The notes beneath the pieces were generated by a model. That model did not search any database. It was not told the DNA's origin and saw only the letters and a program-made list of their open reading frames with translations. DNA of 64,000 nucleotides, from the NCBI GenBank assembly GCA_015501605.1, contig JADNRZ010000004.1, positions 2,356,001 through 2,420,000 of the forward strand, given 5' to 3'. The stretch is from Panaeolus papilionaceus (taxonomy: Eukaryota; Basidiomycota; Agaricomycetes; Agaricales). This document shows, piece by piece, positions 1 through 10,993 of the stretch (position 1 is the first letter of the stretch; every line of letters starts with the position of its first letter). A program made the position numbers and the translations under genes.

Positions 1-348
1 ATACAGGGAAGAAGGTCGTCTGGGCGAATGTACACTTCCGCGGTGTATTCGCAATCGTCTGGAGCACTACCATGCCTATCCGAAATTCCAGATTAGTAAT
101 ATACATACACAAAACGATATAATGTACAAAAGATGACGTTCAGAAGAAAAAGATCGACCCCCTCTCGTCGATTTGACCTCATGCTCCTGTGAGGCGGCCC
201 CTCAGCCTGCCTCCCTTCAAACGAAATACCCAAAGACCATCAACAGCCAGAATGATCACAAGACTGACGACGAGACTTCCTCCACTATGTATAGAGGGGA
301 GATAAAACAGGGTCAGTATTTCAGCGCGATAAAGGGTGACCACAATCC
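1..348. other. No gene recognised at left edge
   Basis: Short open frames on both strands overlap here, but none shows a recognisable domain, splice pattern or signal peptide. It is the 3' flank of the minus-strand transporter gene that ends at 349. Confidence 0.4.
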
Positions 349-2290
349 TTACAAGACCCATCTATGATACGTCCAAGAGTTATCAGCCGTGATCTTGTCA
401 CCGATGACTGTCAAGGCTATAGCCCAAGGTAGAGCGTAGAGGATGTTCGATCCGAGTGATTGATAGAGGTACCTGCGTCAAAATGATCAAGATCACGAGT
501 ACACAAGGATTCGTAGTTCACCCACCATCGTGTCTCCGTCGCAAGAAGGATCGTAGCTAGCTGTGTTGAAACCGCGTAGCAAATATAGCAGAAATCGATG
601 CTTCGCCACATCATAGCTGTCACTTCGGCTACTTCGTCCGAGTTGGAAAGGTAACGAGCAAAAAGTCTTGCTCCTTGGAACGAGAGCCCAATACATAATG
701 GGACCTCAATGAGGAGCGCGATGCAGACCGACTTGAGCGCGGGAGCGGTGATGTCTATTGGGTGATTCAACGGTCTCTCCTTGGCATAATCACCATGATG
801 ACAGCACTCACAACGAACATCATACCATGTCGCTCTGCTGTCGGACTTGCTTTCCTGATAGATACCCCATCGGTGTCCAACGAACGCATTCGATGTTGCC
901 TCCAATGCCTGAACAGGCACCATTACAAGGCCCCATCGAATAGTGTTGAATACGCCCCAAGCAGTCGCATAAGTCTGGCCCATAGATACTACGTTTCGAA
1001 TTTGCCATAGGCTGGCGAATGTTAGCTCGCAATGTACATGGAACAGTCGTACAGGGGACTCACTATATCGCATTTCTGATTGCGCTCTCTGTGAACGTCC
1101 ATCGCCCCGGTTTGAAGAGCTCAGCAAAAGCAGGATACGAGAACCATCTGAGGGTACTCATATGAACCCGCGCTCGTGCTTTTCTAGATAGGTAAACGAA
1201 GTACATCAGTCCAACAAAGGCGCCTGTAAGACTGAGAACACGTCAAAATTAACCAGCACTCCGAATAGGATCCTAAAATGACGTACTTGCAAACCAGACG
1301 GATGGTAGCGATGGTATGAATTGTGGGGTTGAAAGACTTGATACGGACGGTTGAGACAAGTGCCAGCTCAAGAATAATTTGGATTAGAGTTTGAACACTG
1401 GACATAACGAGGGGAACGCTGTGGAGTGGAGTGGGTTAGGTACAATACAAGGTCTGATGTCGAAGTCCATATCAAAACTCACTCGGGCTGATCCAAAGCA
1501 CGCGTACCCAGCCCGACAGCTGAATTGACCGTACTCGCAAGGGCATCAAAGGCCAGTATGCGCAAATACTTAACAGAGGTGTCGCGTACTTGCCCTGGTA
1601 CAAATGCACCGACGAAGCCTGGTGCTGCAAAGAGAAAGATGATGGAGAGGACGATTCCAGCGGCGGATTGCACGGTGATTAGGGTATACATAAGGCTGAG
1701 GCGATGTATTAAATCCTGAGGGCTATCCTTCGTAGTGTCACCCCTCCCTATTGTAGACCTAAAAGCCGAGTTGGCGCTGTGAAGCTCAGTTTCCATGCCA
1801 TAATTACATACCAAGCTGCGCGCGGAAGTCCTTCATTCAGAACCTCGACGATGCATGAGAAATCTGACAACAAACACTGAGCACTATGCTGAATTTGTGT
1901 AGCATCCCCACATACAGGTATACGCGTCGGTGGTAGACACCAAGGACGCGTCAATGTTGGCAATCCACATTTTGGACAACGTCCCATACACTGCAGGTAT
2001 AATGAAGGCGCAAACATTCAATATTAAAGCTCCATGGTAGCTAGGTCAATGGGAGGTAGATTAGAGTAACCGTAAAGCATGTATTTTTGTACTAACCTCG
2101 ACCTAAACAGAGTAAACCAAGAACGCTTCATCGTCCCTTCCGTGCTGGCTGCACTTTTCATGGAACGATGATCGTGTTCATGGTTACTCTGTCCAGCGGC
2201 TGGCGATGCTAGCTCCATTCTCGATCCTGCTTGAGTCGTGGAGTCGAGATCTGGGTCTGAGTCCGCAAGTGGGGTGTACAAAGTCTCCAT
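349..2290 (-). CDS. MATE-like multidrug/metabolite transporter, multi-exon
   Basis: Predicted polytopic membrane transporter of the MATE fold, probably a cation-coupled exporter; the substrate cannot be inferred. Translation starts at the ATG at 2290 ([10 protein letters not shown]). About eight exons join through GT-AG introns of 50-100 nt and the frame stays open to TAA at 349. Conserved blocks in order are SYHGALILN (about 2040), [12 protein letters not shown] (about 1830), a membrane block ending [10 protein letters not shown] (about 1490), [12 protein letters not shown] (about 1085), [18 protein letters not shown] (about 900) and APALKS plus three hydrophobic helices (740-520). The same blocks in the same order occur in the gene at 15463-17577 on the same strand, so the two are paralogues. 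The last residues are HRWVL. Assignment to MATE rests on pattern recognition of the ...P...A.S..VG..G signature and the helix layout; a basidiomycete-specific MATE/MurJ-like subfamily is possible. Confidence 0.72.
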
Positions 2291-2783
2291 ATTGTTCAGT
2301 CCGTCCTTTATATCGCTGTCATGGATGGTGGTGGCATAAAGGAAGGGGGATTTCAAACTCCGTGGCACCTCGTGATGTGGTCACCAGTCGCAAGTTCCCA
2401 CGTGGTCGTCGTTTTGTATAGAGTTTGCGTCAGGGTTGCGTTGACCTCCACTGTCCCCTCAATATCAATTATCAGGATCTCTCGTTAGGCAAAATCGGGT
2501 GACCACTGCCGTTCGACAATTAATACATTCATATGCCCATCTCGCTATGCGAACATAATCACGAGGGTTGAACACGTATAAATTCCGACTTTTTTTGATC
2601 AAAGACAAGGTTGAATAACGATAACGCATAGCCCGGTAACCTTAATACTTGTTCTTCCAGTGTGCAGCTCGTTGAAACTAGTAATCTGGATGTCTTTATC
2701 CAAAAACGTAATGTTGGGCCGGTCCAACCAGATCTCTGCATTCGTACTTCGGTCCCCTCGTTCTCTCCAAAACAATCTATGGT
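2291..2783. other. Intergenic, no gene recognised
   Basis: This is the divergent spacer between the transporter gene (minus) and the broken metallo-beta-lactamase gene (plus). It should contain the transporter promoter. I see no clear TATA box and no convincing coding frame. Confidence 0.4.
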
Positions 2784-3819
2784 ATGGCGTCGAGTGCATT
2801 CAGAGCTCAACGCCTAACACCGACAACTTTCCTCGTCAAGGAATACAATGACATTTACAACGAGAAACCCCACATATACGTTAAAGTTGTGCAAGAGGAG
2901 AGTACAATTTTAATTGTCGACAAGATGTGGAGGCTCAATGAAAGACCATGGCCGTCAATCATCAAACACTCTACGGAGGTTAAGGGAGTTCATAGAGACT
3001 ATACCTGTGAGCGACAATGAAGGGCTTCCTCTCAATCCAAACAGCGTATGGACTACATAGTTATCCTTACACATTGTCACTATGATCACATCCGTGAGTC
3101 TTATTCTACTCACTGGTCTTAGCTGCATGCTCACCGATGATACACGATGTTAGTGGATGGAGAAGACTTGTAGGTTTATAATTACCCTTTCAGTCCACGT
3201 CTCTGACTGGGATTACCATTGGAGTAGTACTTCAAGCCCTATCGTCGTTTCCGGATACGATCCCACCTTCTTGTCCCCTTCCGCGCTCCCAGAACACACT
3301 TTGTGTAACACGCTTCATATACCTGTTCCGATATACACGCCAAGTCTCGTTTCTAATTTTCATGATATCTTCAGTGGAAGGACAGGTGCTCCGCGATTAA
3401 CCGTTTTGCACACCCCAGTGGGGCCACACCCCCGACGAATTGGCGTTGTACGATTGGCAGGAAGGGATGTTGTATGTGGGAGGCACGTTGTATGAAGACG
3501 AACCAATTATTTTTTCAAAGGAGGGAAGTATCGTGACATGCTTGGTCGGATATACAAGAGAGCGCAACACCGAGCGCGAGCGGGATGGACGACACGAATC
3601 ACTGATTAACGCTGGGCATTGTACCGCTCGAAAGCCAGCTCTCGAAGTCCTGACGTCCACTGTATTATTTATGCGGGATGTAATCAGTCGGAAGGAAAGG
3701 TTGCGTGGCAGGAGGGAGGTCGGGGGGATACAAGTTGTCGAGTGCAAGCAAAAGAGTGGCAGGTATTCATTGAGATGCCCGGAGCGATTGGTCGACGACG
3801 CAAGAAGAAGAGGATAATT
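2784..3819 (+). pseudogene. Metallo-beta-lactamase-fold hydrolase, frameshifted
   Basis: Relic of a metallo-beta-lactamase-fold hydrolase gene. The N-terminus (TFLVKEYNDIYNEKPHIYVK) starts at the ATG at 2784. The frame breaks near 2921, where IVD continues as CGGSMKDHG in another frame. It shifts again near 3048, just before LTHCHYDHI, the HxHxDH zinc motif. An intron of about 100 nt (GT at 3092, AG before 3194) is still visible. Coding resumes with SPTFLSPSALPEH-type sequence and shifts once more near 3424, between LTVLHTP and GHTPDELALYD. The last frame runs to about 3819 (RCPERLVDDARR). At least three frameshifts make a functional product impossible from this locus. The zinc motif and the downstream GHTPDE histidine are preserved, so decay looks recent. 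Confidence 0.8.
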
Positions 3820-3946
3820 CAATCGTAATAGGGCTCTGATTACATTTCTTGTCTTGATCAATGTACATGTAGAGCATGGTTTCTTGCTAGACAGTGATAT
3901 TGCTTTCATCTCGATTTCCTTTCAGTGAGGTACGAGTGCCTTAAGA

Positions 3947-6191
3947 GTGGCGCAGTGGCAGTGGCTCACTGCCTTTGCCATTGAAACTCAAAAGCTTCTG
4001 CAGCCGGAGCTAGAAAACACGACTGTTCTACTTTTAGCTCAGCTCAGCCGTCACGTCCTCACCAACACGAAGATAACAGATAAACTTGCCGAACCCTTTC
4101 TGGACTCCGACCCCAATGGCCAGACGTTCCAGATTAACTGCCTCATGTTTTCCAGCTTGATCATCGGTCTGGGTACCGCGCTTGTTGGCAATGGCCTCAT
4201 CGTTCTCCAATGGGTCGGATCCTACCGAAACGTGGAGAGTGGTTATGATCGTGACGGCATTTCAATGCGCGGGGCACGCCTAAAAGCGTTTGAGACGTGG
4301 CGCGTACCAACCATCATCGCCTACCTTCCTGTTTCGTTGGGGGTTTCTTTTATCATTTTCCTTGTCGGCCTCATCGACTTTCTCGAGTCATTGGATCTCA
4401 CCGTATCAGCCATCATCGGGGCACTCGTCAGCATTATCGTCGTCTTTCTTCTCGTCACCACCTTCCTTCCTGGGCTTCACATGATTTGGTCGCCACATCC
4501 TTTCTCTTATGGTGCGCCATCCGCACAAATATTATTTTCAGTGCGGAAACTTTGTCATATCAATATACCTTATTGCGATGTCCGAAAGTGAGAGACCAAC
4601 CGCTTCAAGTGTGTGTGGTAACTCTACAAATGAGTGTGGGAACTCCGAATGACTGTGCGGAAACTCTGAAAGGTAGTGCTCAAACTTCGAAAACATGTAT
4701 CAAAACCAAAAAATGAATGTCCAAAGTTTAAAATGTGCGCATATTGGAACTTCAAAAGGACAGCCAAACTTTCTAGTGGGTCCATAAAGTCCTCGAAACT
4801 GCCCATAAAGTTGGGAAATGCATCGAGAAACTCCTAAAAATTGCCTAAAAAAGGCAATATAATTCGATGTAAACCATTCGAACTGGAGGTGTAACGACTG
4901 GGGGAGCACACAAGGTGTGGAAAAACTCCTTCAGACAACAAGTTCCCACACACTTTTACAAGATATTTCTCAAAATGTGCCCAATTTTTGCAGGTTTGGA
5001 CAATTATTTCACGGTTCTCCCTCATCTCCCACACTGGTTTTCCAAGTTTAGACACCCCTTTTCAGAGTTTCCGCGCACACTTCGAAGGTTTCCGCAGACA
5101 CTTTGGGAGTTCATGTAGACTGATATTGCCTTTTTAGGCAATTTTTAAGAATTTCTCGATGTATTTTCCAATTTTATGGATAGTTTTGACAACTTTCTAG
5201 GACTTAACAGACATACTAGAGAGTTTTAACTGTCCTTTTGAAGTTCAAATATTCACACATTTTAAACTTTGGACAAATATTGTTGGGTTTTGATACATGT
5301 TTTCTGAGTTTGGACACTACCTTTCAGAATTTCCATGGACAAGATCAGAGTTCCCGCACGCACGTTCAGAGTTTCCGAACACACTTGAACAGGCTGGTCC
5401 CTCACTTTCAGAGGTTACACCAACGTATATTCGTATAATGGAGTTTCCGCACTGAAAATAATATTTGTGCGGATGGCGCACCATATTCTCTTTCTGTACG
5501 TACTAGTCCGCGCAATCGATGCCTTTCTGCCGCCTTTTCACTAAGGAATGGACGAATCTTATCGCTGACTTCCAGACGACAAATACGATCCCATGGGAAA
5601 GAATCATGTGCTACGGTTCTCTCTCCAGTCAATGTTTGACTACAACGTTAACATTTTCACTGTCGATATTGCCAACTCGAACATTACCCGTAACCCAACG
5701 ACCTTCCTTATTCCTTAATTTCCTCGATATCATCCTCGATCCCAAACAACAAACGCATAAAGGATGGATGGGACGACGCGATTGAGCACGCAAGGGCGGA
5801 GAAATGGGACGACTTCCTAATTGTATCCAATCTTCACGTTCGATACTTCTCTCTCGCCAAAAACAAGAACTTAGCGCTTCGCATCACCTCCGAACCTGGG
5901 TCCATCTCTGAGGTTGGTCACCCATTCTCACCTCTAGAGACCCCTTGGACGATATCACCCGAATTCAATACCCATTTTCCTGATTTCACCCCCACACTCG
6001 AGGCGCATCCAGATGCACTGGAAGAAGTTATCACCCATGATCCTGGTACTGGGAACCACATTACATTCATGTCACCTGTGTCAGATACCACCCCTGGGGC
6101 TTATGTGAGCCCAATTCCGACTCGGCCACCTCAAGTACGACATAGTATTCGCATAAACGTCCACCGCTCTGTTCCTCGTCGTAGTCCCTGA
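3947..6191 (+). pseudogene. DUF6535 membrane protein gene, truncated and split by a MITE
   Basis: The part before 4509 encodes the core of DUF6535, a basidiomycete-specific membrane domain of unknown function: FAIETQKLLQPE, an asparagine-cysteine-leucine helix start, a second helix, an R.ARLKAFETWRVPTI loop, then two hydrophobic helices. There is no upstream start; the frame opens within the first membrane segment, so the 5' end is missing. A 974-bp element sits at 4510-5483. After it the gene resumes in degraded form: DAFLPPF and MFDYNVNIFTVDIAN in one frame with two stops. Near 5700 it shifts to a different frame that stays open for about 150 codons (KDGWDDAIEHARAEKWDDF) to TGA at 6191. The long C-terminal frame lacks a start codon and is easily missed. 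The locus is a pseudogene with 5' loss, insertion and frameshifts. Confidence 0.72.
4510..5483. mobile_element. Fold-back TA-site MITE, 974 bp
   Basis: Perfect terminal inverted repeats of 41 bp, starting TGGTGCGCCATCCGCAC, are flanked by a TA duplication (4508-4509 and 5484-5485), as in Tc1/mariner-type elements. Beyond the perfect part the two arms stay similar for some 350 bp each, so the whole element can fold back on itself. Each arm carries a degenerate array of about 21 bp built on GTGTGGGAACTCCGAA. No coding capacity is visible, so it must be mobilised in trans. It lies inside the DUF6535 pseudogene. Confidence 0.85.
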
Positions 6192-6396
6192 TCATATCGT
6201 TTACTTTCATCAGAATCTTCCGATATAAATATACCTTGCCTATTGTCATCTGTCCTTAATTCATATCTTCGGCTGTGCCAACTAACGGTGACATCTGGAT
6301 ATACATACCATTTTTGTCACCGTACCCCAGATCGCATTATCATCGTTTCCATTCATTAATACATACAACCCCTCACGCCGCTTTTACTAATAGCGT

Positions 6397-6480
6397 AGTC
6401 TCGGTTAACCCCGCCTCTCCCGTTTAACCCAAATAGGGCTGACCCCCAAAACGGGAGAGGCTGGGTTAACCGAGACTACT
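6397..6480. mobile_element. 84-bp hairpin element, hAT-like MITE
   Basis: Inverted arms of about 30 bp (TAGTCTCGGTTAACCC and GGGTTAACCGAGACTA at the tips, CTCCCGTTT inward) flank a 22-bp loop. The sequence CTAATAGC occurs directly on both sides (6389-6396 and 6481-6488), an 8-bp target duplication as made by hAT transposases. No coding sequence. Confidence 0.72.
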
Positions 6481-6491
6481 AATAGCATTCT

Positions 6492-7913
6492 CAAGGCTCA
6501 ATAGAATTGATCGAGGTGTTCATATCTGGAGAGTGTTCCATCAAACCCCGCAATCAAGTCGACAAGTCCCTCGTTTCGCGTGTCTTGGTATTTTCAGAAT
6601 AGGCTGTTTACACCTCCTCGTTGATGGAGATAATAAATAGGAACCAGATGTATCCGATACCAAGTCTCTTGGATCCGATGATAAGACGTTGCAGCCGCCC
6701 AAAGGGTAGTTGAGCTTGTTGAGGTTACGCTTCGAAGCTCACTTGTCGACCAGTAAAATCTGCCCATAATACTTACAAGTATCATGACCTTGAAATAGGA
6801 AATAGTGGACCAACAATTTACTGCTTTCTAAGATCGCGTTTGATGACGTTATTGATCTTTGCATGTCCGTTGTGAGTCGTATGCGATTTACTCCTGTTGG
6901 CGTACTTCAGTTTTCTCATCGGCCGCGGTCAGCTTCATAGTTTCGATGCACATTGTTCTGCGGGCCCCATAACTAGCTACGTGTTACCTTTCATACACCT
7001 GACAGATAAAATTCAGGTTAGGATATTCGGTTTACGTCACAGCCGAGTGGGGTGGTGCTAACAGACTCAAAGTAATATAAAGTGTAGATATAGCGGTGAC
7101 TTGGGATGGCTTTGAAATGGTTGCTATCAGTATATTCCCCTCATATTGTGTGGAAGTATGCCGTAGTCTCATTCTTGCAAGATTCTTCTCTCTGCTTGGA
7201 GATCTTAAGCCTATGAATTCTGGGGTTGATCAAGATGAGGGACACCAATGGTTCTCTGAACGTCCGAATGCATCCTCGAGAAAGATGAAGGCTGAGCGCT
7301 GACAGCGGCTGAATGACCCTGTGAAACATTTACGATGGCTATTGTAACGCTCTTATGTGTGCAACAAAAACGACGACCTCGTTCAATTCAATTCCATGAG
7401 AAATAGAAGTTAGAACAACACTGATAGAATGGGAACATGTGACCTGACCTGGAGCTTTAATCACCGCTTCTTCAATCGAGGGTTTTTACGTTCGAATGTC
7501 GTTGCATGCGTCTAGAATTTCATGCGACCCTACTGCGGCTGTAACTCATAGTATACTGCGAAGGATTCGTACTCGGTGTACAGACGAAAGTCAAACAAGA
7601 CAGTGCCAAAGGTAGAAACGGCGATTGAACTCCCCCAAAGCCCCATAGGGTGATATGACCCATGAGTTTGCCCCTAGAAAGCTCCCTTGACTGGTGATGT
7701 CCATTGCCAGTCGCCCAATCGGCCGATTCCTCGTCAAAGGATGCACTCTTGCCATAATAGGAAGCCCTAGATAGATTTAAACGCTGAAGCTCGCTCCGGA
7801 TAGACCAACAACCTCCCTCATATCAACCACACAGGTCAGTAAATAGCCCTCTTATACCTACTCAACTCTCTGACGCGCTGTACTACCGCATCAGGACATC
7901 TTAAAATCTCAAA
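6492..7913. other. Intergenic, no gene recognised
   Basis: Only short frames are present and none shows a domain, a signal peptide or plausible splicing. The last 150 bases should hold the promoter and leader of the tectonin gene. A GTCAGT donor-like site near 7833 and CATCAG near 7892 could mark a leader intron. Confidence 0.35.
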
Positions 7914-8594
7914 ATGCCCTGGAAAAATATTGGTGGTGCTCTCAAGCGCATCGACGCCGGCTCCGTAACCAACGTTTGGGGCGTGAACACTCACGACGAC
8001 ATCTACCGCTACACTGGCGACGACAGCAACCCATGGGTCCAAATTCCAGGCAAGCTCAAGGACATTGGTGCTGCCTCTGATGGTACCGTCTGGGGCGTCA
8101 ACGCCAACTCGGATATCTACCGCTACAACTGGACCACCAACCACTGGACTCAGATTAACGGTAAACTTGTCCGCATCTCCGCCGGTTCTCGAACCAATGT
8201 CTGGGGCGTCAACTCTGCTAATGATATCTACCGCTACACGGGAGATGATAGCAACCCCTGGGTTCAGATCCCTGGCAAGCTCGTCGACATTGGGGCTGGC
8301 GCCGATGGTACCGTTTGGGGTGTGAACGCAGCTGGGAACATCTATCGCTACACGGGTGACCAAGGATCGACTCACTGGGTCCAAATTCCAGGAGCGCTTA
8401 GCGCCATTTCTGCTGGTAATCGTACCAACGTTTGGGGTGTCAACAGCGGAGCCAACATCTATACCTTTACTGCCGACGATGCGAAGGCCTGGGTCCAGAT
8501 TGCAGGTGCCCTGGTTGATATTGGCGCAGGTGCAGATGGTACCGTTTGGGGTGTCAACTCTGGAGACAAGATTTACCGTTGGAGCCGCGGATAA
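7914..8594 (+). CDS. Tectonin beta-propeller lectin, six repeats
   Basis: Single-exon gene for a 226-residue protein made entirely of six tectonin (TECPR) repeats of 37-38 residues, each with a VWGVN core, an IYRYTG strand and WVQIPG or a variant. This length and composition match stand-alone fungal and animal tectonin lectins, which fold as a six-bladed propeller and bind glycans; fungal relatives have been linked to recognition of methylated sugars on bacteria and nematodes. There is no signal peptide or membrane segment, so the protein is probably cytoplasmic. Repeats alternate in type: odd repeats carry TNVWGVN and even repeats DGTVWGVN, pointing to origin by triplication of a two-repeat unit. 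The ATG at 7914 directly precedes the first repeat, so the start is secure. Glycan specificity is not readable from the sequence. Confidence 0.88.
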   Translation: MPWKNIGGALKRIDAGSVTNVWGVNTHDDIYRYTGDDSNPWVQIPGKLKDIGAASDGTVWGVNANSDIYRYNWTTNHWTQINGKLVRISAGSRTNVWGVNSANDIYRYTGDDSNPWVQIPGKLVDIGAGADGTVWGVNAAGNIYRYTGDQGSTHWVQIPGALSAISAGNRTNVWGVNSGANIYTFTADDAKAWVQIAGALVDIGAGADGTVWGVNSGDKIYRWSRG

Positions 8595-9040
8595 AGATCA
8601 TGCAGTAAGTGGTAATTCCGCTGATCATTTCCATGCTTACTCACTGAATCGGTGTTTAGGCAATCTATCTTGATTACGAAAAAACTTGTATTTTGTTGAG
8701 AAAATTGTACAAATAGGAGATTGTAAAAATATAGTAGGGTGTAAATGCATTCTTTGTATAACGTTGTTTGCTTGGAAGCTTAAAGAGGCATCGGCACATG
8801 GGGATGAGTCGCTGATAAGGAGTCCGTGTTGCTTGAACTGTGAAGCCAATTGAAAGCCCGAGTTTAATCCGAAGGTATTTGGTTATATTAGCTTCTAAGC
8901 TGCCCTCTCCAACTGAGATTAGTTACAAGTGTTTGTTTAAATTCGTCTTTTCTGCATCCATCACCACCGTCGCTGTTGCAAGGGTTTGAACGCTGCGTAT
9001 AGAATACCTATCAGACCCACCCAAAGTCTACTCTCAATCA
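8595..9040. other. Intergenic, no gene recognised
   Basis: Tectonin 3' region followed by the upstream region of the F-box fragment. No coding signal is seen. Confidence 0.4.
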
Positions 9041-9160
9041 ATGATAGATAATGATCCTGTATTCCCCCTCGAGATATTTCAGCTCATTGTTGCCCAACTA
9101 GCATCAGATACAACACGACCTGGGAAAGCAGTGCGCGCCGATGATGAGCCAGTCATCAGT
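9041..9160 (+). pseudogene. F-box protein, first-exon fragment
   Basis: The ATG at 9041 opens MIDNDPVFPLEIFQLIVAQL, a typical N-terminus of Agaricomycete F-box proteins (P-L-E-[IL] followed by a hydrophobic helix). The frame runs to a GTAAGC donor near 9160. No matching downstream exon is found; the following sequence becomes a Ty3-type retrotransposon remnant. It is therefore probably a gene truncated by that insertion. Confidence 0.5.
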
Positions 9161-9239
9161 AAGCCGCTATTTTTCGATTTTTCTTCGATTTCTTTCCTTT
9201 TCTATTCGCATCAATGCGTTGTCGTCGTCGCCGTGTCCT

Positions 9240-10590
9240 AGAGTTACTGTCCAATCAGCCGCGCGTGCGCTGATGTTTTCGCGCGCCGAGCTCGTCATTT
9301 TACCATTTATGCATATGTATTAGCGTCGGGCAACACTTGGACCTTTAACCCCATATCCTCCTTTCCCCCTATTTACTTCTCTGTTCTCCACCTTTCTTCA
9401 TTATTCCGGTATGATCTTTTACATTCTCCGACTCATTTCCGTTTCTTGGCCTTTCACTTTTATTTTCTTTGAATTTCCATAGCTTTAAATATAAAATGTA
9501 CCTAGTTTATTGAAAATAGGAAGCTTTCCCCCTTTCACAACTCGTATTTCGTGATCGTATTCGTATTTTGTCGTCGCCTCGTGCCCGTGTACACCTCCGT
9601 AACTCGCTCAGCCCATTCAAATCTCCTTCCCTGCTCGTGTTCCGTTCCCTCTGCTACTTCTCAACTCCTCTCCACTCCTCTTCTCCATCTGATCCCTCCC
9701 GCTGACCCCATGAACTCGTCTGCGTGTCCTCACCCCTCACATCTCTCGTTACTGTCATCGTCCTCTCACTTCACTCACCTTTCACCAACATCTCCCCACG
9801 CGCTCCTCAAATTTGGAGCCCACCGCGAGTCGTCTTGTTGAGACCTCCGTCATTTAATCATGAACCTGTCGCACCAGTCCTTCCGTCAACTTCGTAACCC
9901 AACCCACGGTCAGCAAGTCTACGACAACCTTCGTCAAGAATTATCATCAAACGACCGGAACCCATTTGATCTCAACGACACCTCAGAACTATTTGATACC
10001 ACTCCAGACCACCTAGCCACCCACAACAGCCTTCCTCCCTCACCGCCCTCGCCACTCTTCGATCCTCAAGACCTTCCCAGTCCCCTTCCATGCCCCCAAA
10101 TCATCGAGAACTCCTTCATCTCCCACTACTTCACCCCGAATCACTCGCCTCTCGTACCCGTCCTTTGTCACCGTTACGAATTCTTACCCTTCAACCACCT
10201 ACCGTTATGACTTCACCACTGTTCATGCCCGCATCCGGATCCCAATCTGCCCCTGTTTTCGATCCAGCAAAGCCACACGATCTTTCAAGGCACTTCGATA
10301 CTCTCGAGTTCCTACTGTCACAAGCCAAGGTCACAGATGAACAAGAGAAGATTAAAGCGGCAGTCCGATATGCGGACGTTGACGTGGCTCACCTATAGAG
10401 AACAACAGCTACATTCAATGCTAACACACCAGACTACGAAGCATCAAAGAAAGAGCTGCTCAATCTGGTTTCGCAAACTCGCGAGTCAGGTATTCACTCG
10501 GTTGGCGAGGCTAGTGAGTACCATCGCAAGTTCACATCCATTGCTACCTATCTCAAGTCCAAGCGTCGGCGCCCAGGTTACGAAAAGTGA
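9240..10590 (+). mobile_element. Truncated Ty3-type retrotransposon: LTR-like leader plus gag fragment
   Basis: From about 10207 a gag-like frame reads MPASGSQSAPVFDPAKP, then LSRHFDTLEFLL, IKAAVRYADVD and, after a frameshift near 10400, DYEASKKELLNLVSQ and SEYHRKFTSIATYLKSKRR. This matches the retrotransposon gag of basidiomycete Ty3/Gypsy elements. Upstream, 9860-10210 is a proline/serine-rich leader frame. 9240-9850 is pyrimidine-rich with a CCAATCAGCCGCGCG block typical of LTRs in this group. No protease, reverse transcriptase or integrase follows; homology stops near 10590. The LTR limits were not resolved. Confidence 0.6.
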
Positions 10591-10993
10591 AATTATATTT
10601 GATAAGCAGCACAGCTGCAACGGGGTGAGAGGCTGGGTGACGGCTGATCAATGTCGCTCAGAAAGGGCTGATTCATGTTGTTTCTCTTAGATGCACCAAA
10701 TGGCAAGTGGACAATATTGCGCAAATTAATAGCGAGCAGGGTACCGACAAGTAAGAAAAGACGATACATCAAGTACACGAGACCAGTGGAGTCTAGCTGC
10801 TAATATTGATAGCGAACTAAATCCAGAAAGTTGTGAGCAAACGCTTCGTGTCATAGAAGGGGTACGTACCATTGCGCGTGTCAGACCGAACCCGCAGCTG
10901 ACATGAACGAACTGTAACAATGCGGAAATCTACACAGACACATTAATCAATGGTAAAGTGGAACGGAAGGAACATAATTACCTTCGCATCCAT
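10591..10993. other. Intergenic, no gene recognised
   Basis: It lies between the truncated retroelement and the 3' end of the secreted-protein gene at 10994. Short frames only. Confidence 0.35.

Noticed and set aside
3397..3909. 170-codon minus-strand open frame
   Set aside because: It lies antisense to the broken metallo-beta-lactamase gene and shows no domain.
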